Source: Chitinophaga silvisoli
Lineage (GTDB): Bacteria; Bacteroidota; Bacteroidia; Chitinophagales; Chitinophagaceae
Length of the DNA: 64,000 nucleotides
Assembly: GCF_003412465.1 (NCBI RefSeq)
Contig: NZ_QTJV01000014.1
Coordinates: forward strand, 1-64,000
Reading direction: 5' to 3'
Position 1 is the stretch's first letter; each line of letters opens with the position of its first letter. Positions 1 through 15,000 of this stretch are shown here, piece after piece. The notes under the pieces are model-generated. The model made no database searches, had not been told where the DNA came from, and saw only the letters and a list, made by a program, of their open reading frames with translations. Both the position numbers and the translations under genes were made by a program.

Positions 1-3000
1 GGTGTATAAGTAAATGAACCATCAGCATTCAGAACAACTGTACCATTAACTGGGGCGGTTACCAGCGAAGCTGTAAGTGTATTACCTTCTACATCTGTAT
101 CATTAGTCAGCACATTACCAGTTGCTGGTACATCCTCAGTCACTGTTACATCATCATCCACTGCTACCGGCGCATCGTTAACTGCTGTTATCGTGAACCT
201 TACTACACCACTGTCGCACAGACTTGGCACCCCATTGTCACAGACCTGGTAAACAAGACTATCTGATCCATTGAAGTTTGCATTTGGTGTATAAGTGAAA
301 CTGCCATCAGCGTTCAAAACTACTGTACCATTTACTGGGGCGGTTACCAAACTGGCTGTCAGTGCATTGCCTTCAGGATCACTATCATTGCCCAATACAT
401 TACCAGTCGCTGCAACATCTTCTGTCACTGTAACATTATCATCTACAGCAACTGGTGCGTCGTTCACTGAGGTTACTGTGAACCTTACAACTCCACTATC
501 ACACAGACTTGGGGTGCCATTGTCACAGACCTGATAAACCAAACTATCCAAACCATTATAATTCGAATTTGGTGTATAAGTAAATGAACCATCAGCATTC
601 AGAACAACTGTACCATTTATAGGAGCGATTACAAGTGACGCTGTAAGTGTATTACCCTCTATATCGGTATCATTAGTCAGTACATTACCGGTCGCTGGTA
701 CATCCTCAGTTACTGTTACATCATCATCCACTGCTATCGGAGCATCGTTAACGGCTGTTACATTGAACCTTACTACGCCACTGTCACACAGACTTGGGGT
801 TCCATTATCACAGACCTGGTAAACAAGGCTATCTGCTCCATTAAAGTTTGCATTCGGAGTATAAGTGAAGCTGCCATCAGCATTCAGGGTCACCGTACCA
901 TTTACCGGAGCGGTTACAAGTGACGTTGTAAGCGTATTACCTTCTACATCTGTATCATTTGTCAGCACATTACCTGTAGCAGGTACATCCTCTGTTACTG
1001 TAACATCATCATCAACAGCTACTGGTGCATCGTTCACGGCTGTTACCGTGAACCTTACTACTCCAATGTCACACAGACTTGGGGTACCATTATCACAGAT
1101 CTGGTAAACAAGACTATCTGATCCATTAAAGTTTGCATTCGGAGTATAAGTGAAGCTGCCATCAGCATTCAGAACAACTGTACCATTTACTGGAGCGGTT
1201 ACCAGTGATGCTGTAAGCGTATTACCCTCTACATCTGTATCATTAGTCAGTACATTACCTGTTGCTGCCACATCCTCTGTTACTGTTACATCATCATCCA
1301 TTGCTACCGGAGCATCGTTCACGGCTGTTACCGTGAATCTAACTACCCCGCTATCACACAGACTAGGAGTACCATTGTCACAGACCTGGTAAACAAGGCT
1401 ATCTGCTCCATTGAAGTTCGCATTTGGTGTATATGTGAAGCTGCCATCCGCATTCAGAACAACTGTACCATTTACAGGAGCGGTTACCAGCGATGCCGTA
1501 AGTGTATTACCCTCTACATCTGTATCATTAGTCAGCACATTACCTGTTGCAGGTACATCCTCCACCACACTTACTGTATCATCAACAGCTTCCGGCGCAT
1601 CGTTCACGGCTGTTACCATGAATCTAACTACCCCGCTGTCACACAGACTTGGGGTTCCATTATCACAGACCTGGTAAACAAGGCTATCTGCTCCATTGAA
1701 GTTTGCATTCGGAGTATATGTGAAGCTGCCATCAGCGTTCAGGATCACAGTACCATTTACCGGGGCGGTTACAAGTGATGCTGTAAGTGCATTACCCTCT
1801 ACATCTGCGTCATTAGTCAGTACATTACCAGTTGCAGGTACATCCTCCACCACACTCACTGTATCATCCACTGCTAATGGAGCATCGTTCACGGCTGTTA
1901 CCGTGAACCTTACTACGCCACTATCACAAAGGCTTGGGGTGCCATTATCACATACCTGGTAAACAAGACTATCCGATCCATTAAAGTTTGCATTTGGAGT
2001 ATAAGTGAAACTGCCATCAGCATTCAGAACAACTGTACCATTTTCAGGAGCGGTTACCAGCGATGCCGTAAGTGTATTACCCTCTACATCTGTATCATTA
2101 GTCAGCACATTACCTGTTGCAGGTACATCCTCCACCACATTCACTGTATCATCAACAGCTTCCGGCGCATCGTTCACGGCTGTTACCGTGAATCTAACTA
2201 CCCCGCTGTCACACAGACTTGGGGTTCCATTATCACAGACCTGGTAAACAAGGCTATCTGCTCCATTGAAGTTTGCATTCGGAGTATATGTGAAGCTGCC
2301 ATCAGCGTTCAGGATCACAGTACCATTTACCGGGGCGGTTACAAGTGATGCTGTAAGTGCATTACCCTCTACATCTGTGTCATTAGTCAGTACATTACCA
2401 GTTGCAGGTACATCCTCCACCACACTCACTGTATCATCCACTGCTACCGGAGCATCGTTCACGGCTGTTACCGTGAACCTTACTACGCCACTATCACAAA
2501 GGCTTGGGGTTCCATTATCACATACCTGGTAAACAAGACTATCTGATCCATTGAAGTTTGCATTTGGAGTATAAGTGAAGCTGCCATCAGCATTCAGAAC
2601 AACTGTACCATTTACAGGAGCGGTTACCAGCGATGCCGTAAGTGTATTACCCTCTACATCTGTATCATTAGTCAGCACATTACCTGTAGCTGGTACATCC
2701 TCCACCACACTCACTGTATCATCCACTGCTACCGGAGCATCATTTACTGCTGTTACCGTGAACCTGACTACGCCACTGTCACACAGAATTGGGGTACCAT
2801 TGTCACATACCTGGTAAACAAGACTATCTGATCCATTGAAGTTTGCATTTGGTGTATAAGTGAAGCTGCCATCAGTGTTCAGAACAACACTACCATTTAT
2901 CGGAGCGGTTACAAGTGACGCTGTAAGCGTATTACCCTCTACATCTGTATCATTAGTCAGTACATTACCAGTTGCTGCCACATCCTCCACCACACTCACT

Positions 3001-6000
3001 GTATCATCCACCGCCACCGGAGCATCATTTACTGCTGTTACAGTGAACCTTACTACGCCACTATCACACAGACTTGGACTACCATTGTCACAGACCTGGT
3101 AAACAAGGCTATCTGTTCCATTAAAGTTTGCATTTGGAGTATAAGTGAAGCTGCCATCAGCATTCAGGGTCGCCGTACCATTTACCGGAGCGGTTACAAG
3201 TGACGCTGTAAGCGTATTACCCTCTACATCTGTATCATTAGTCAGTACATTACCAGTTGCAGGTACATCCTCCACCACACTCACTGTATCATCCACTGCT
3301 ACCGGTGCATCGTTAACGGCTGTTATCGTAAATCTGACTACCCCGCTATCACACAGACTTGGAGTACCATTATCGCATACCTGGTAAACAAGACTATCTG
3401 ATCCATTGAAGTTCGCATTTGGAGTATAAGTGAAGCTGCCATCAGCATTCAGGGTCGCCGTACCATTTACCGGGGCGGTTACAAGTGACGCTGTAAGTGT
3501 ATTACCCTCTACATCTGTATCATTAGTCAGCACATTACCAGTTGCAGGTACATCCTCCACCACACTCACTGTATCATCCACTGCTACCGGTGCATCGTTA
3601 ACTGCTGTTACCGTGAACCTTACTACGCCACTGTCACAAAGACTTGGGGTACCATTATCACAGATCTGGTAAACAAGGCTATCTGCTCCATTGAAGTTTG
3701 CATTTGGAGTATAGGTGAAGCTGCCATCAGCATTCAGAACAACTGTACCATTTACTGGCGCGGTTACCAGTGATGCTGTAAGCGTATTACCCTCTACATC
3801 TGTATCATTTGTCAGCACATTTCCAGTCACCACTACATCCTCCACCACACTCACTGTATCATCCACTACTACCGGTGCATCGTTAACTGCTGTTACATTG
3901 AACCTTACTACCCCGCTGTCACACAGACTTGGACTACCATTGTCACAGACCTGGTAAACAAGACTATCCAAACCATTATAATCCAAATTAGGCGTATAAG
4001 TAAAGCTACCATCAGCATTCAGGGTCACCGTACCATTTACTGGGGCGGTTACCAGCGATGCCGTAAGCGTATTACCCTCTACATCCGTATCATTAGTCAG
4101 CACATTACCAGTTGCAGGTACATCCTCCACCACATTCACTGTATCATCCACTGCTACCGGAGCATCATTGACTGAGGTTACTGTAAATCTTACTACAGCG
4201 GTATCACAAAGACTTGGGGTACCATTATCACAGACCTGGTAAACAAGACTATCTGCCCCATTGAAGTTTGCATTTGGAGTATAAGTGAAGCTGCCATCAG
4301 CGTTCAGAACAACACTACCATTTATCGGAGCGGTTACAAGTGACGCTGTAAGCGTATTACCCTCTACATCTGTATCATTAGTCAGTACATTACCAGTTGC
4401 TGCCACATCCTCCACCACACTCACTGTATCATCAACCGCCACCGGAGCATCATTTACTGCTGTTACAGTGAACCTTACTACGCCACTGTCACAAAGACTT
4501 GGAGTACCATTATCGCATACCTGGTAAACAAGGCTATCTGATCCATTGAAGTTTGCATTTGGTGTATATGTGAAGCTGCCATCAGCATTCAGAACAACAC
4601 TACCATTTACAGGAGCGGTTACAAGTGACGCTGTAAGCGTATTACCCTCTACATCTGTATCATTAGTCAGCACATTACCTGTAGCTGGTACATCCTCCAC
4701 CACACTCACTGTATCATCAACAGCTTCCGGAGCATCGTTCACGGCTGTTACCGTGAATCTAACTACCCCGCTGTCACACAGACTTGGGGTTCCATTATCA
4801 CAGACCTGGTAAACAAGGCTATCTGATCCATTAAAGTTTGCATTTGGTGTATAAGTGAAGCTGCCATCAGCATTCAGAACAACTGTACCATTAACTGGGG
4901 CGGTTACCAGCGAAGCAGTAAGCGTATTACCCTCTACATCTGTATCATTAGTCAATACATTACCAGTTGTTGGTACATCCTCAGTCACTGTTACATCATC
5001 ATCCACTGCTACCGGAGCATCGTTAACCGCCGTTACCGTGAACCTTACCACCCCACTGTCGCACAGACTTGGGGTACCATTGTCACAGACCTGATAAACC
5101 AAACTATCCAAACCATTATAATTCGAATTAGGTGTATAAGTAAATGAACCATCAGCATTCAGAACAACTGTACCATTAACTGGGGCGGTTACCAGCGAAG
5201 CTGTAAGTGCATTACCCTCTACATCAGTGTCATTAGTCAGTACATTACCAGTTGCAGGTACATCCTCCACCACACTCACTGTATCATTCACTGCTACCGG
5301 AGCATCGTTCACGGCTGTTACCGTGAACCTTACTACCCCGCTGTCACACAGACTTGGACTACCATTATCGCATACCTGGTAAACAAGGCTATCTGCTCCA
5401 TTGAAGTTTGCATTCGGAGTATATGTGAAGCTGCCATCAGCGTTCAGGATCACAGTACCATTTACCGGGGCGGTTACAAGTGATGCTGTAAGTGTATTAC
5501 CCTCTACATCTGTGTCATTAGTCAGTACATTACCAGTTGCAGGTACATCCTCTGTTACTGTTACATCATCATCCACTGCTACTGGTGCATCGTTCACGGC
5601 TGTCACCGTGAACCTTACCACACCACTATCACACAGACTTGGAGTACCATTATCGCATACCTGGTAAACAAGACTATCTGATCCATTAAAGTTTGCATTT
5701 GGTGTATAAGTGAAGCTGCCATCAGCATTCAGAACAACTGTACCATTTACTGGGGCGGTTACCAGCGAAGCAGTAAGCGTATTACCCTCTACATCTGTGT
5801 CATTAGTCAGTACATTACCAGTTGCAGGTACATCCTCCACCACACTCACTGTATCATCCACTGCTACCGGAGCATCGTTAACCGCCGTTACCGTGAACCT
5901 TACCACCCCACTGTCGCACAGACTTGGGGTACCATTGTCACAGACCTGGTAAACAAGACTATCTGATCCATTGAAGTTTGCATTTGGAGTATAAGTGAAG

Positions 6001-9000
6001 CTGCCATCAGCATTCAGAACAACTGTACCATTTACCGGGGCGGTTACAAGTGATGCTGTAAGCGTATTACCCTCTACATCTGTATCATTAGTAAGCACAT
6101 TACCAGTCGCTGGTACATCCTCTGTTACTGTTACATCATCATCAACAGCTACTGGTGCATCGTTAACTGCTGTTACATTGAACCTTACTACCCCGCTGTC
6201 ACACAGACTTGGACTACCATTATCGCATACCTGGTAAACAAGACTATCTGATCCATTGAAGTTCGCATTTGGAGTATAAGTGAAGCTGCCATCAGCATTC
6301 AGGGTCACCGTACCATTTACTGGGGCGGTTACCAGCGAAGCTGTAAGTGTATTACCCTCTACATCTGTATCATTAGTAAGCACATTACCAGTTGCAGGTA
6401 CATCCTCCATCACACTTACTGTATCATCAACAGCTTCCGGCGCATCGTTCACGGCTGTTACCGTGAACCTGACTACGCCACTGTCACAAAGACTTGGACT
6501 ACCATTATCACAGACCTGGTAAACAAGACTATCTAATCCATTGACGTTTGCATTTGGAGTATAAGTGAAGCTGCCATCCGCATTCAGAACAATTGTACCA
6601 TTAACTGGGGCGGTTACAAGTGATGCTGTAAGCGTATTACCCTCTACATCTGTATCATTAGTCAGCACATTACCAGTTGCTGGTACATCCTCAGTCACTG
6701 TTACATCATCATCAACAGCTACTGGTGCATCGTTAACTGCTGTCACCGTGAACCTTACCACACCACTATCACACAGACTTGGAGTACCATTATCGCATAC
6801 CTGGTAAACAAGACTATCTGATCCATTAAAGTTTGCATTTGGTGTATAAGTGAAGCTGCCATCAGCATTCAGAACAACTGTACCATTAACTGGGGCGGTT
6901 ACCAGCGAAGCAGTAAGCGTATTACCCTCTACATCTGTATCATTAGTCAATACATTACCAGTTGTTGGTACATCCTCAGTCACTGTTACATCATCATCCA
7001 CTGCTACCGGAGCATCGTTAACCGCCGTTACCGTGAACCTTACCACCCCACTGTCGCACAGACTTGGGGTACCATTGTCACAGACCTGATAAACCAAACT
7101 ATCCAAACCATTATAATTCGAATTAGGTGTATAAGTAAATGAACCATCAGCATTCAGAACAACTGTACCATTAACTGGGGCGGTTACCAGCGAAGCTGTA
7201 AGTGCATTACCCTCTACATCAGTGTCATTAGTCAGTACATTACCAGTTGCAGGTACATCCTCCACCACACTCACTGTATCATTCACTGCTACCGGAGCAT
7301 CGTTCACGGCTGTTACCGTGAACCTTACTACCCCGCTATCACACAGACTAGGAGTACCATTGTCACAGACCTGGTAAACAAGACTATCTGATCCATTGAA
7401 GTTCGCATTTGGTGTATATGTGAAGCTGCCATCAGCATTCAAAACAACTGTACCATTTACCGGGGCGGTTACAAGTGATGCTGTAAGTGCATTACCCTCT
7501 ACATCTGTATCATTTGTCAGCACATTACCAGTCGCTGCCACATCCTCTGTAACTGTTACATCATCATCCACCGCCACCGGCGCATCATTCACCGCCGTTA
7601 CATTGAACCTTACCACCCCACTATCACACAGACTTGGACTACCATTATCACATACCTGGTAAACAAGACTATCCGCACCATTGAAGTTCGCATTCGGTGT
7701 ATAAGTGAAGCTGCCATCCGCATTCAAAACAACACTTCCATTTACCGGCGCTGTTACCAACGACGCAGTAAGCCCATCCCCCTCCACATCAATATCATTA
7801 GCCAGCACATTACCAGTTGCCACTACATCCTCCACCACACTCACTGTATCATCCACTGCCTCCGGCGCATCATTCACCGCCGTTACATTGAACCTTACCG
7901 CCCCACTATCACACAGACTTGGACTACCATTATCACATACCTGGTAAACAAGACTATCCGCACCATTAAAGTTCGCATTCGGTGTATAAGTGAAGCTGCC
8001 ATCCGCATTCAATACAACACTTCCATTTACCGGCGCTATTACCAACAACGCTGTAAGCGCATCCCCCTCCACATCAATATCATTAGCCAGCACATTACCA
8101 GTTGCCACCACATCCTCCACCACAATCACTGTATCCCCCACCGCCACCGGCGCATCATTCACCGCCGTTACCATGAACCTTACCACCCCACTATCACACA
8201 GACTTGGCACTCCATTATCACATACCTGATAAACCAAACTATCCAAACCATTATAATCCGCATTCGGCGTATACGTAAATGTCCCATCCGCATTCAATAC
8301 AACACTTCCATTTACCGGCGCTGTTACCAACGACGCAGTAAGCGCATCCCCCTCTACATCTGTATCATTAGCCAGCACATTACCAGTTGCCACCACATCC
8401 TCCACCACACTCACCGTATCCCCCACCGCCACCGGCGCATCATTCACCGCCGTCACTATAAACGATATCAACGCCGTATCACATGCCCCCGACGGATCAC
8501 AAACACTATAGCTCGCAGCATCCATTCCATTGAAATTCGCATTCGGCGTATACGTAAATGTCCCATCCCCATTAAATACCAAATTCCCATTTGATACCCC
8601 ACTTATCAAAGTAGCCGTCAACGCATCCCCATCCGCATCACTGTCATTATCCAACACATTTCCCACCACCGAACTATCCTCCGGCAACGCATACGAATTA
8701 TCCTGCGCCACCGGTACATCGTTCACCGATGTCACCGTGATCACCGCCACACCCGTCGCACACAACCCCGATGGATCACAAATCCTATACGTAAAACTAT
8801 CCACCCCATTGAAATTAGGCACCGGCGTATACGCAAACGACTGATCACTATTGATCACCACCGTACCATGGACCGTACCCGACAACAAACTTACATTCAA
8901 CTCATCTCCATCTACATCATAATCATTCACTGCTACCCCCGGAGCCGGCACACTCAATACAATATCCTCAGGGGTCGTATAACTATCATTCACCGCCACA

Positions 9001-12000
9001 GGTGCATCATTGCGTGGTTCAATGATCAACCTGATCAAACCTGTATCGCAGGCACCGTGGTTATCACACGCCTCATAATACACACTATCCGTACCATTGA
9101 AATCCTGATTCGGACGATACGTAAACGTACCATCCGGATTAACCGTATAAGACCCCTTCGTAGGCGCTGTGATCGGCCGCCCCGTCAACGAATCTCCATC
9201 CACATCATAATCATTGATCAACGCCACCGAAGCACCAAACGTAATCACCGTATCCTCCGCACGCACAAAAATATCATCCACCGCTACCGGCCTGTCATTC
9301 ACTGAATTCACCGTAAACAAGACCTTTGCCGTATCACATAAACCCAGGAAATCACATACCTGGTAAACCGCACTATCCAAACCATTATAATTAGGATTCG
9401 GTGTATACGTCAAACTACCATCCACATTCACCGTCAGATTACCATTTACCGTACCCGTCACCAGCGCCGCCGTTATCGGATCCCCATCCACATTCAGATC
9501 ATTCCGCAATACACCCGGTGCATTCACCGTCAACGCCGTATCCTCACTCAACACATAGCTATCCCACACGCCTACCGGCGCATCATTAACAGGTGTCACA
9601 TTGATCGTCACCGTACCTACATTACACTGGGTCACTCCCAGCGAGGTGTCACAGACATTATAGGTAAACACATCCGTACCATTATAATCCGCATTCGGTG
9701 TATAGGTAAATGAACCATCCGCATTCAGTACTACCATACCATTCGCCGGCCCGCTCACCAATGAAACCACCAACGGATAAGCATCCGGATCCGAATCATT
9801 CCCCAACACACCCGGTGCCGCTATCGTCAACGGCACATCCTCCGTAGCCGTATATACATCATTGCCAGCCACCGGCGGATCTGCCACCGGCTGTACATTA
9901 ATTAAGATCAACGCCGTATCACACGCCCCCTCCAGGTCACATGCACTATACACCACCGTATCTACCCCATTGAAATTAGTCACCGGCGTATACGTAAAAC
10001 TACCATTCCTATTCAGCGTAAAGGTACCATGCAAGGGTCCTGTCACCATGTTCGCTGACAAGGTCACATCATCCACATCATTATCATTTCCCAACACTCC
10101 CGGTGCACTTACCGTCAATGTACCATCTTCCAACATGGCATAGGTATCCCCACCAGCCACCGGTGCATCGTTCCGCGGCTGTATATTCAGGATGATTAAG
10201 CCCGTGTCACAAAGAACTGGCGTACCATTATCACATACCTGGTACTGGATACTATCCAGGCCATTGTAATTTGGTGCCGGTGTATAAGTATAGGTGCCGT
10301 CCGGATTCGAGACATAACTGCCATGCTGTAAATTACCGATCGGGTGCCCCGTCAGCGCATCCCCATCCACATCATAATCATTAACCAGGATTACCGAAGG
10401 CGGGAAGGTGATCGTTGTATCTTCTGCTCTCGAAAAATAATCATTCACTGCTACCGGCGCATCATTCACAGGTGTTACCCTGATCCTTACTATCGAAGTA
10501 TCACATGCCCCCCCTACATCACATGCCCTGTATATAAACGAATCCAACCCATTGAAGTCCTGGTTCGGCCTGTACGTAAAGGCACCATTTGAACTCAATG
10601 TCAGCCTGCCATTTGCAGGTGTGACCAGCGCTGCCACCAGCACATCTCCATCCACATCCGTATCATTGACCAGTACACCCGCCGTGACAGGCACATCCAG
10701 CACATTATCCTCTGCCACCTCATATGCATCCGGATTCGCCACCGGCGCATCATTCCGGGGTTCAATGTTCAGGATGATCAAACCGGTATCACATGCACCA
10801 TGACCATCACATACCTGGTACTGGATACTATCCAGGCCATTGTAATCAGGTGCCGGTGTATAAGTGTAAGTACCATTCGGATTCGCAACGTAAGAACCAT
10901 GTTGCAGGTTACCAAAAGGCTGCCCCGTCAGCGTATCACCATCCACATCATAATCATTTACCAGGATCACTGATGGCGGGAAAGTGATCGTTGTATCTTC
11001 TGCTCTGGAGAAATAATCATTCACTGCCACCGGCGCATCGTTTACCGGCGCAATATTCAGTGTTACCGTACCCGGTGTACATGCTCCGCTCAGGTCACAT
11101 GCCTGGTAAGTAAACTGATCCGTACCATTGTAGTTCGCCGCTGGCGTATAGGTAAATGTACCGTCGCCATTCAGTCGCAATGTTCCATGTGCCGGAGCTG
11201 TCACTACTGAAGCCACCAGCCCCTCACCATCCGCATCCTGGTCATTGGCCAGCACGCTGGAACCATCTACTACTGTCAGTGTATTATCCTCCAGCAGGTT
11301 ATAATTATCAGGCTCTGTTACAGGCGGGTCATTTACCGGGTTCACCGTAATAGTCACTATACCAGTATCACAGGCCCCGCTGTTATCACAAACACGATAG
11401 GTGAAACCATCAGTACCGTTGAAGTTGGCCGTCGGCGTATAGGTATATGTACCATCTGCATTCAATACCACTGTTCCACTGGCCGGAACGACCAACAGTG
11501 AAGCCGTCAGCGCATCATTTTCCGGATCTGTATCGTTCGTCAATACATTGCCCGTACCCACACTGTCTTCATCTATGGTGAGCACATCATTCACCGCATT
11601 TGGCGGATCATTTACAGGAGTCACCGTAATGGTCGCTGTTGATGTGTCACATGCCCCGTTCGCATCGCAGGTACTGTAGGTAAACTGATCCGTACCATTG
11701 TAATCCGGGTTCGGACGATAAGTGAAGCTGCCATTAGCCATTAATGTCAGGCTACCATTGGCAGGAGGTGTTACCACACTTGTATTTAGCTGATCCCAGG
11801 TATTATCCGGATCTGTATCATTTGCCAGTAAACCCGGCATAGGCACTGTGAGCAGGGAATCCTCAGGAGTTGTATATGTATCAGGATTCGCTACCGGCGG
11901 ATCATTTACTTCACCAATATTGACAATTATATAGGCCGTGTCACAAGCCCCGGATGGATCACAAACTTTGTAGATCACGGAATCTACCCCGTTGTAGTTC

Positions 12001-15000
12001 GCTACCGGGTCATAAGTAAATGTACCATTCGGATTCAGGATAATCGTACCCTGGTTGGTATCCTGGTATACTATACTGTAAGTCAGCGGATCACCATCCA
12101 CATCCACATCATTCGAAGACGCATCCCCACTTATTGTAATGTCCTCTCCTGTGTTGAGGATATCGTCTTTCGCTAATGGCGCATCATTCACTGATACCAC
12201 CGTGATAAATGCCGTATCCGGCACACAAGCGCCATCACATACATTGTAAATAAAGTAATCATTCCCGTTATAGTTCGCATTCGGCACATAGGAGAAGGCT
12301 CCATCCGGCAGCAGGGTCAGTGTACCATTGGCTGGATTCTGCACCACTCTTACTGTCAGACTATCCCCATCCGGATCTGTGTCGTTCGCCAATACACCCG
12401 GTGCGGCTATATTCAGGGTGACATCCTCATTGGTAGAATAATTGTCCACCGCAGGGATGGGTGAATCATTGACAGGTGTTACGGTAATCCGCGCTGTCGC
12501 TGTATCACAGGCACCATTATTATCACAGACCCGGTAGGTAAAGGTATCGAGTCCATTATAATTTGCTGCCGGCGTATAGGTAAATCCGCCATTCGCATTC
12601 ACCGTTACCGTACCATTCGCAGGTTGTGCTACCACCCCTGTGATCGTAATCGGGTCACCATCCACATCCGTATCATTGAAAAGCAAGCCAGGAGCGGCTA
12701 TGGTCAAAGGCACATCTTCGGAGGTAGAATAGGCATCATCCCCTGCATCCGGTGCATCATTCTCCGCTGTTATAGCCAGGGTCACTGTTCCATTGGCGCA
12801 TGCAGCCGGCGTATTATTATCACAGACGATATAAATAAAGGAATCCACACCATTATAATTTGGTGCCGGGGTATAAGTAAACTGACCATTTGCATTAAAA
12901 GTCACTGTACCATGCACCGGCTGCCGGGCAATACCCGTTACCTGCAGCTGATCGCCATCAGGATCTGTATCATTGGTGAGCACGCCAGGTGCTGTGACTG
13001 TCAATGGCTGGTCTTCGGACAACTGGTAACTATCCCCTCCGGCTACAGGCGGATCATTCACCGGTGTCACAGTAATAGTCACCGTCGCGGTATCACACAA
13101 TCCGGATGGATCGCATGCACTATAACTAAAACTAATAGTGCCATTGTAGTCCGGCGCCGGTGTATAAGAGAATGATCCATTTGCATTCAATGAAAGGGTG
13201 CCACTGGCCGGACCAGTTACCAGCGATGCAGTGAGTGCATCATTCTCAGGATCGGTGTCATTGAAGAGCACACCAGTGGCCGGTACACTCAATGTATTGT
13301 CCTCTGCTATAGTATATACATCATCTACCGCATCCGGCGCATCATCCACAGCTGTAATTGTAATATTCACAACTCCTGTATCACACACACCACTACCATC
13401 ACATACACGATAGGTAAAACTATCCACACCATTGTAGTTCAGACCGGGCGTATAGCTAAATCCACCATTACTGTTCAAGGTCAGGGTACCATGCAGAGGT
13501 TGTTTCACCACGCTTGCAGACAATCCATCGCCATCCACATCTGTATCATTCCCCAATACTCCCGCTGCTGCAACCGTCAGTTGTGTATCTTCAGCCGTAG
13601 TATAAGCATCATCACCCGCTACAGGTGCATCATTCGCCGCTGCCACGTTCAGGTACACCACACCTGTATCACAAGCTCCGGATGGATCACATACCCTGTA
13701 ACTAAAGCTGTCCACACCATTGAAATTCGGATTCGGTGTATAAGTAAAGCTACCATTTGCATTCATAGCCACAGTACCATGTGCTGCATTGGCGATCAGC
13801 GTAGCTGAAAGCGGATCACCATCGGGATCTGTATCATTGATCAATACACCCGGTGCAGCCACGGTGAGCGGTACATCCTCAGTAGCATTGTAGCTGACAG
13901 CACCTGATATCGGTGCATCATTTACCGGCGTAATGGTGATTGTCACCAGGCCGGTATCTGAGCCACCTTTGCCGTCAGAAACGATGTAGGTATAGGTATC
14001 CGTGCCATTGTAATTAAACGCTGGTGTATAAGAGAAGGAACCATTTGCATTGAGAGTGGCGGTACCATGTATAGGACCCGCCAGCAGGGATACTGTCAGG
14101 TTGTCCCCATCTACATCTGTATCATTACCCAATACACCAGGAACAGTAATATTCAGCTGCGTATCTTCGGCAGTCGTATAGGTATCGTCTCCTGCTACCG
14201 GTACATCATTTACCGCCGTTACGCTGATGGTAGCCGTAGCAGTATCACATGCTACCGGCGTACCATTGTCACATACTGTGAATGTAAACTGGTCGCTGCC
14301 ATTGTAATTGGCAGCAGGGGTATATGTGAAGCCACCATTCGGATTCACGGTGATGGTGCCATGAGCCGGTTGTGTAAGCAGTGTCGCTGTGAGCGTACCA
14401 CCTTCTACATCAGCAGATGCCGCCAGCAGCCCCGGAGGGTTGATAGAGAGCGTCACATCCTCGGTTGCTGTAAAGGTGACATCACCAGCCACAGGCGCAT
14501 CATTGACTGGGGTAATATTCAATGTCACAGTACCTGTAGCACAAGCTCCTGATGGATCACAGGCACGGTAAGTGAATGCATCCGTACCATTATAATTTGC
14601 ATTTGGTGTATAGGTAAACCCGCCATCGTTGCGCAATACAAGGGTACCATTGCTGACATTGGAAACCAGTGAGGTTGTCAGCGCATCGCCATCTACATCC
14701 GTATCGTTATTCATTACTCCCGGACCAGCAATATTCAGCGTATTATCTTCATTCAGGGTATAAGAATCGTTCACTACTGCCGGTGTATCATTTACCGGTC
14801 TGATCGTAATGGTTACTTCACCTGTATCACAGAGAGAAGGTGTACCATTATCACACACGCGGTAACTGAATTTATCTATCCCATTATAATCAGGTGCAGG
14901 TATATAGGAGAAGCTTCCATTGGCGTTCAGGGTCAGTGTACCATGAGTGGTAGTAGAAATAACTGTAGTCGTCAGCACATCGCCATCCACATCCGTATCA

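Larger units (their letters stand above)
1..8530 (-). repeat. array of ~30 near-identical 285-bp coding repeats
   Basis: Direct repeats recur every 285 bp (95 codons) in phase with the giant minus-strand frame, so copy-number change keeps the frame. Copies share long identical stretches and differ by a few interchangeable cassettes: two versions of the segment before the TEDV/VEDV motif, two or three versions of the linker before VYQVCD (FNGSD, FNGAD, YNGLD), and Pro/Ala variants. The YNGLD linker variant occurs near 556, 3976, 5116, 7111 and 8251. The array continues beyond the left edge. Copies between ~7650 and 8530 are intermediate between this array and the diverged one to the right. Confidence 0.95.

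Noticed and set aside
1..8530. CRISPR array or satellite DNA
   Set aside because: The 285-bp units are contiguous, coding and in phase, without short repeats separated by unique spacers.
295..8844. About 25 plus-strand ORFs of 79-104 codons with repeated similar proteins (MKLPSAF... types)
   Set aside because: They are antisense shadows of the 285-bp repeats of the minus-strand giant gene. They recur with the repeat period, have no signals of their own, and the opposite strand gives a coherent domain protein.
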